Shown here in pieces: positions 5,401-6,030 of a stretch of DNA of 6,030 nt; positions within the stretch are counted from its first letter, which is position 1; each line of letters opens with the position of its first letter. The notes beneath the pieces are model-generated. The model made no database searches and had not been told where the DNA came from. It was given only the letters and a program-made list of their open reading frames with translations. The DNA is from Leptospira gomenensis (lineage in GTDB: Bacteria; Spirochaetota; Leptospiria; Leptospirales; Leptospiraceae), in contig NZ_RQFA01000052.1 in assembly GCF_004770155.1 (NCBI RefSeq), positions 1-6,030 of the forward strand, read 5' to 3'. The position numbers were made by a program, and so were the translations under genes.

Positions 5401-6030
5401 GCAAGAACGCTTGCAAGAATATCGTTCACGTTGATGCTAAGTGAAACTCCCTGCGGTAAGTTCTCCTGCATACTCTGCACAACTCCCGCAATCGAATCAT
5501 ACATCTCTCGCAAACTCTGTTCTTCCGCGTTGTTCTGGCTTTGTAAAAGAAAGTTCTGTGTCCACGTTTCCTTCTTCTGCACCGCTTGTTCGATCTTGTT
5601 CAAAAACAACGCCTGGTTCGCTTCGTGTTCCGCCTTGAAGTCCGCTCTCCAGTCCTTCCACTTCGCGCCAAACTCCTGCGCCATATTCTCCCAGCGTTTC
5701 GTTCCCACTTCTTTCAAATACGAAACATTCTGGATCCAATCAGCTTTGAGGTCGTAGAATTCTTTTTCTTTCAAATCCCACTGCTGCGCTTGTTTGTCAG
5801 CACGCTGTTTCAACTCCATTCCAAAAAGTTGCGTCACAACTCCGTTCTCGCCCAAATAGTCGTGGATCACCTTTTGATAAATATCCGTTTCCACGTTACG
5901 CGCCACCTCGTCCGGGGCCCCCGTCGTGTTTGTGATCTTTTTCGGCCGCGTCCTGCGGACCGCGCTCGCAGCTCCGGTCAAGTTATTGTGTTCTGCTTTT
6001 GAAACATTACATTTCTCTAATGCCAATAAC
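2457..6030 (-). CDS. Very large Leptospira-type repeat protein with M23-like C-terminal domain (5' partial)
   Basis: This is the 3' portion of a large gene that enters from the right edge. The TTG at 6026 is not the true start: the frame is open to the edge, and the residues before it match the second copy (VKLLALEKC). Residues below are counted from 6026. About 45-200 is a charged, Trp/Lys/Glu-rich, probably helical or coiled-coil region. About 430-440 has a Cys pair (CMNKSYEEC). About 548-580 is hydrophobic. About 678-830 is Gly/Tyr-rich beta-repeat sequence with units such as GYNYNTGYSAGINVG and GYNERNGFSTS. About 833-850 is a conserved Ser/Pro/Asn linker (SSSSPFGNSPWDVVNN). About 855-1189 is a tip unique to this copy, ending in an M23-like domain. 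I recognise the body as a Leptospira-restricted large-protein family (TIGR04388-like, from memory); its function is not established. Cell-surface or secreted location is inference. The stop codon overlaps the ribosome binding site of the downstream lipoprotein gene. Confidence 0.88.
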   Translation of the reverse strand, partial: LLALEKCNVSKAEHNNLTGAASAVRRTRPKKITNTTGAPDEVARNVETDIYQKVIHDYLGENGVVTQLFGMELKQRADKQAQQWDLKEKEFYDLKADWIQNVSYLKEVGTKRWENMAQEFGAKWKDWRADFKAEHEANQALFLNKIEQAVQKKETWTQNFLLQSQNNAEEQSLREMYDSIAGVVQSMQENLPQGVSLSINVNDILASVLAKKPGSLSASLMDRASSIDTNFFLNEVKKYNFNDKGVKDQFKSLMEKTNVLSQNMVILQALESLRNMPESFVLAVKKQNEATQKSLDSTMAFGGFARMGAMYLRVIKNAAGGTEQQVLPVYNDFVYTPPTEFPLVKDSNGNEWDLSKTESLLDGKSNAPSPSDIGVMVRLAKNKMLNDFKKTLDNDAPHNYELESGLIDPEEAIGAFNDFTGSVMEGDSVACMNKSYEECSQAALGSMTLVGEVPGGAYGLWQFGQFYPILKTKKEMDKRKAMMDASRSRRKTGMGRLYGQLGAFGTGIGQMLESGSKAALKFYTANMRLLSGDVNGAKKDAKDMSKEGEKVLQGALYAVSGFVDFLGTVVEIMTDVVLNGLSFNLLNNDNTGLEGKYAEFNYELEKYRGSNAYQRDLNRKGKMNQSFLQENEKNISTAMTLGGEGGLYDGLKGAYEGGGRGLLAKGAEAGANSFLAQASGGTVSINLGYNYNTGYSAGINVGPKMGEIGVAVTVGYTEKTGMNVGAGIRGPGGFNVMYMEGHTLDSHGRVIETHGWNVGFGGVNINHDSYSGYGMSITASGSFAEGGFAGALSLTFGYNERNGFSTSADVDLEMIQGTRTWNQSKYDEIRNRQSSSSPFGNSPWDVVNNHFQNVFNGFAEAWKGNKFTNPLSGLFGGNKNSNNAIPENDLDAEYADMEEQMFSMMDGATIADANGMPSSPPSKATLAKIARFKEELDAYDVFKSGNMSKSEFEAKLYEARKKYYIQTQGERSKITVGKNGQNESYTDISSENLEELLRYEAREKAVGRLILSPDGKTVYFRTAYSGLNSESVSMNPVKISEKPWTKVDPHTNPKYPGWVDLHAPIDSGTSIFKADDNKFQITGLTVGSEGGNMLQFKYTLNGNVVEGYFGHLQNKFPSYVIDELKKGNKPVFDTGTVVGWVGATGQRGVANLDTNVGVMRWYNPAQHTHVGFSKPNKTDWRDWGLPGLGY
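2460..2900 (-). other. M23/LytM-like peptidase domain at the C-terminus of the large protein
   Basis: Roughly residues 1042-1189 of the large protein follow the order of motifs in M23 (lysostaphin/LytM-type) endopeptidases, which cut peptide cross-links in peptidoglycan. GWVDLHAPIDSGTSIFKA corresponds to the 'HxGxDlaaptGtpvya' strand. VVEGYFGHLQN corresponds to the 'Y-HL' motif. DTGTVVGWVGATGQRG corresponds to the 'G..VG.vGsTG' turn. QHTHVGF corresponds to the HxH motif that carries a zinc ligand. The Asp and the HxH are present, but the first zinc-ligand His (the H of HxGxD) is not where expected: the position has Tyr/Pro (KYPGWVD). There is also an insertion of about 15 residues between the glycine turn and HxH. 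The domain is therefore M23-like, with uncertain catalytic activity. It is absent from the second copy. Confidence 0.65.
3466..4393 (-). repeat. Duplicated beta-repeat block, copy in the large gene
   Basis: This is the partner of 622-1546. It encodes residues about 545-853 of the large protein: the hydrophobic segment, the polar stretch FNLLNNDNTGLEGKYAEF, the Gly/Tyr repeats and the SSSSPFGNSPWDVVNNHF linker. The end of nucleotide identity at 3466 coincides with the start of the copy-specific tip. Confidence 0.95.
5959..6030 (-). repeat. Short upstream duplicated segment, copy in the large gene
   Basis: This is the partner of 1605-1676, cut by the right edge of the window. It shows that the large gene continues upstream in the same frame. 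It is followed in the direction of transcription by the GC-rich 15-mer CCGCAGGACGCGGCC (5958-5944), which is also present at 1565-1551. Confidence 0.95.

Noticed and set aside
5299..5757. 152-codon plus-strand open frame
   Set aside because: It lies wholly antisense to the well-supported large gene and has no recognisable domain. It is a by-product of the codon use on the other strand, as are the smaller plus-strand frames at 3126-3617 and 5586-6002.
6024..6026. TTG as the real start of the large protein
   Set aside because: The frame stays open to the window edge, and the residues upstream match the second copy, so the gene begins beyond 6030.

Overview
The window looks like a piece of a pathogenic-clade Leptospira chromosome. 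Three things suggest this: the central glycine-rich domain resembles a Leptospira-restricted family of very large proteins (I associate it from memory with the TIGR04388 'longest protein' group; not searched); the lipoprotein signal has the loose, Phe-rich lipobox seen in spirochaetes; and the base composition is moderate to low in GC. No RNA gene, CRISPR array or complete insertion sequence is visible. All credible coding lies on the minus strand, so the region is read from high to low coordinates.

Layout in the direction of transcription. (1) 6030-2457: the 3' part, at least 1190 codons, of a very large protein whose 5' end lies outside the window. It has a charged, Trp-rich helical region, a hydrophobic stretch, a Gly/Tyr-rich beta-repeat domain, and a unique C-terminal tip of about 335 residues that ends in a domain resembling M23/LytM peptidoglycan endopeptidases. 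(2) 2443-1751: a small, AT-rich lipoprotein with leucine-rich-repeat-like units. Its strong Shine-Dalgarno overlaps the stop codon of the large gene, so the two form a tight pair. (3) 1729-105: a shortened, frameshifted second copy of the large gene. It keeps a short upstream segment, lacks about 1.55 kb of the middle, carries the same beta-repeat domain, and has a different tip that appears truncated. (4) 104-1: flanking DNA that does not match either copy, perhaps the edge of another element.

The most economical reading is a polymorphic, tip-swapping large surface or secreted protein. A conserved delivery-like body is followed by a variable tip (here M23-like), then by a small co-translated lipoprotein placed where an immunity protein would be, then by a broken partial copy with an alternative tip. 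The two copies share 274 bp of identical sequence next to much more diverged stretches, which points to recent gene conversion or rearrangement. The toxin/immunity interpretation is inference. The layout, the duplication, the frameshift and the composition shift are read directly from the sequence.
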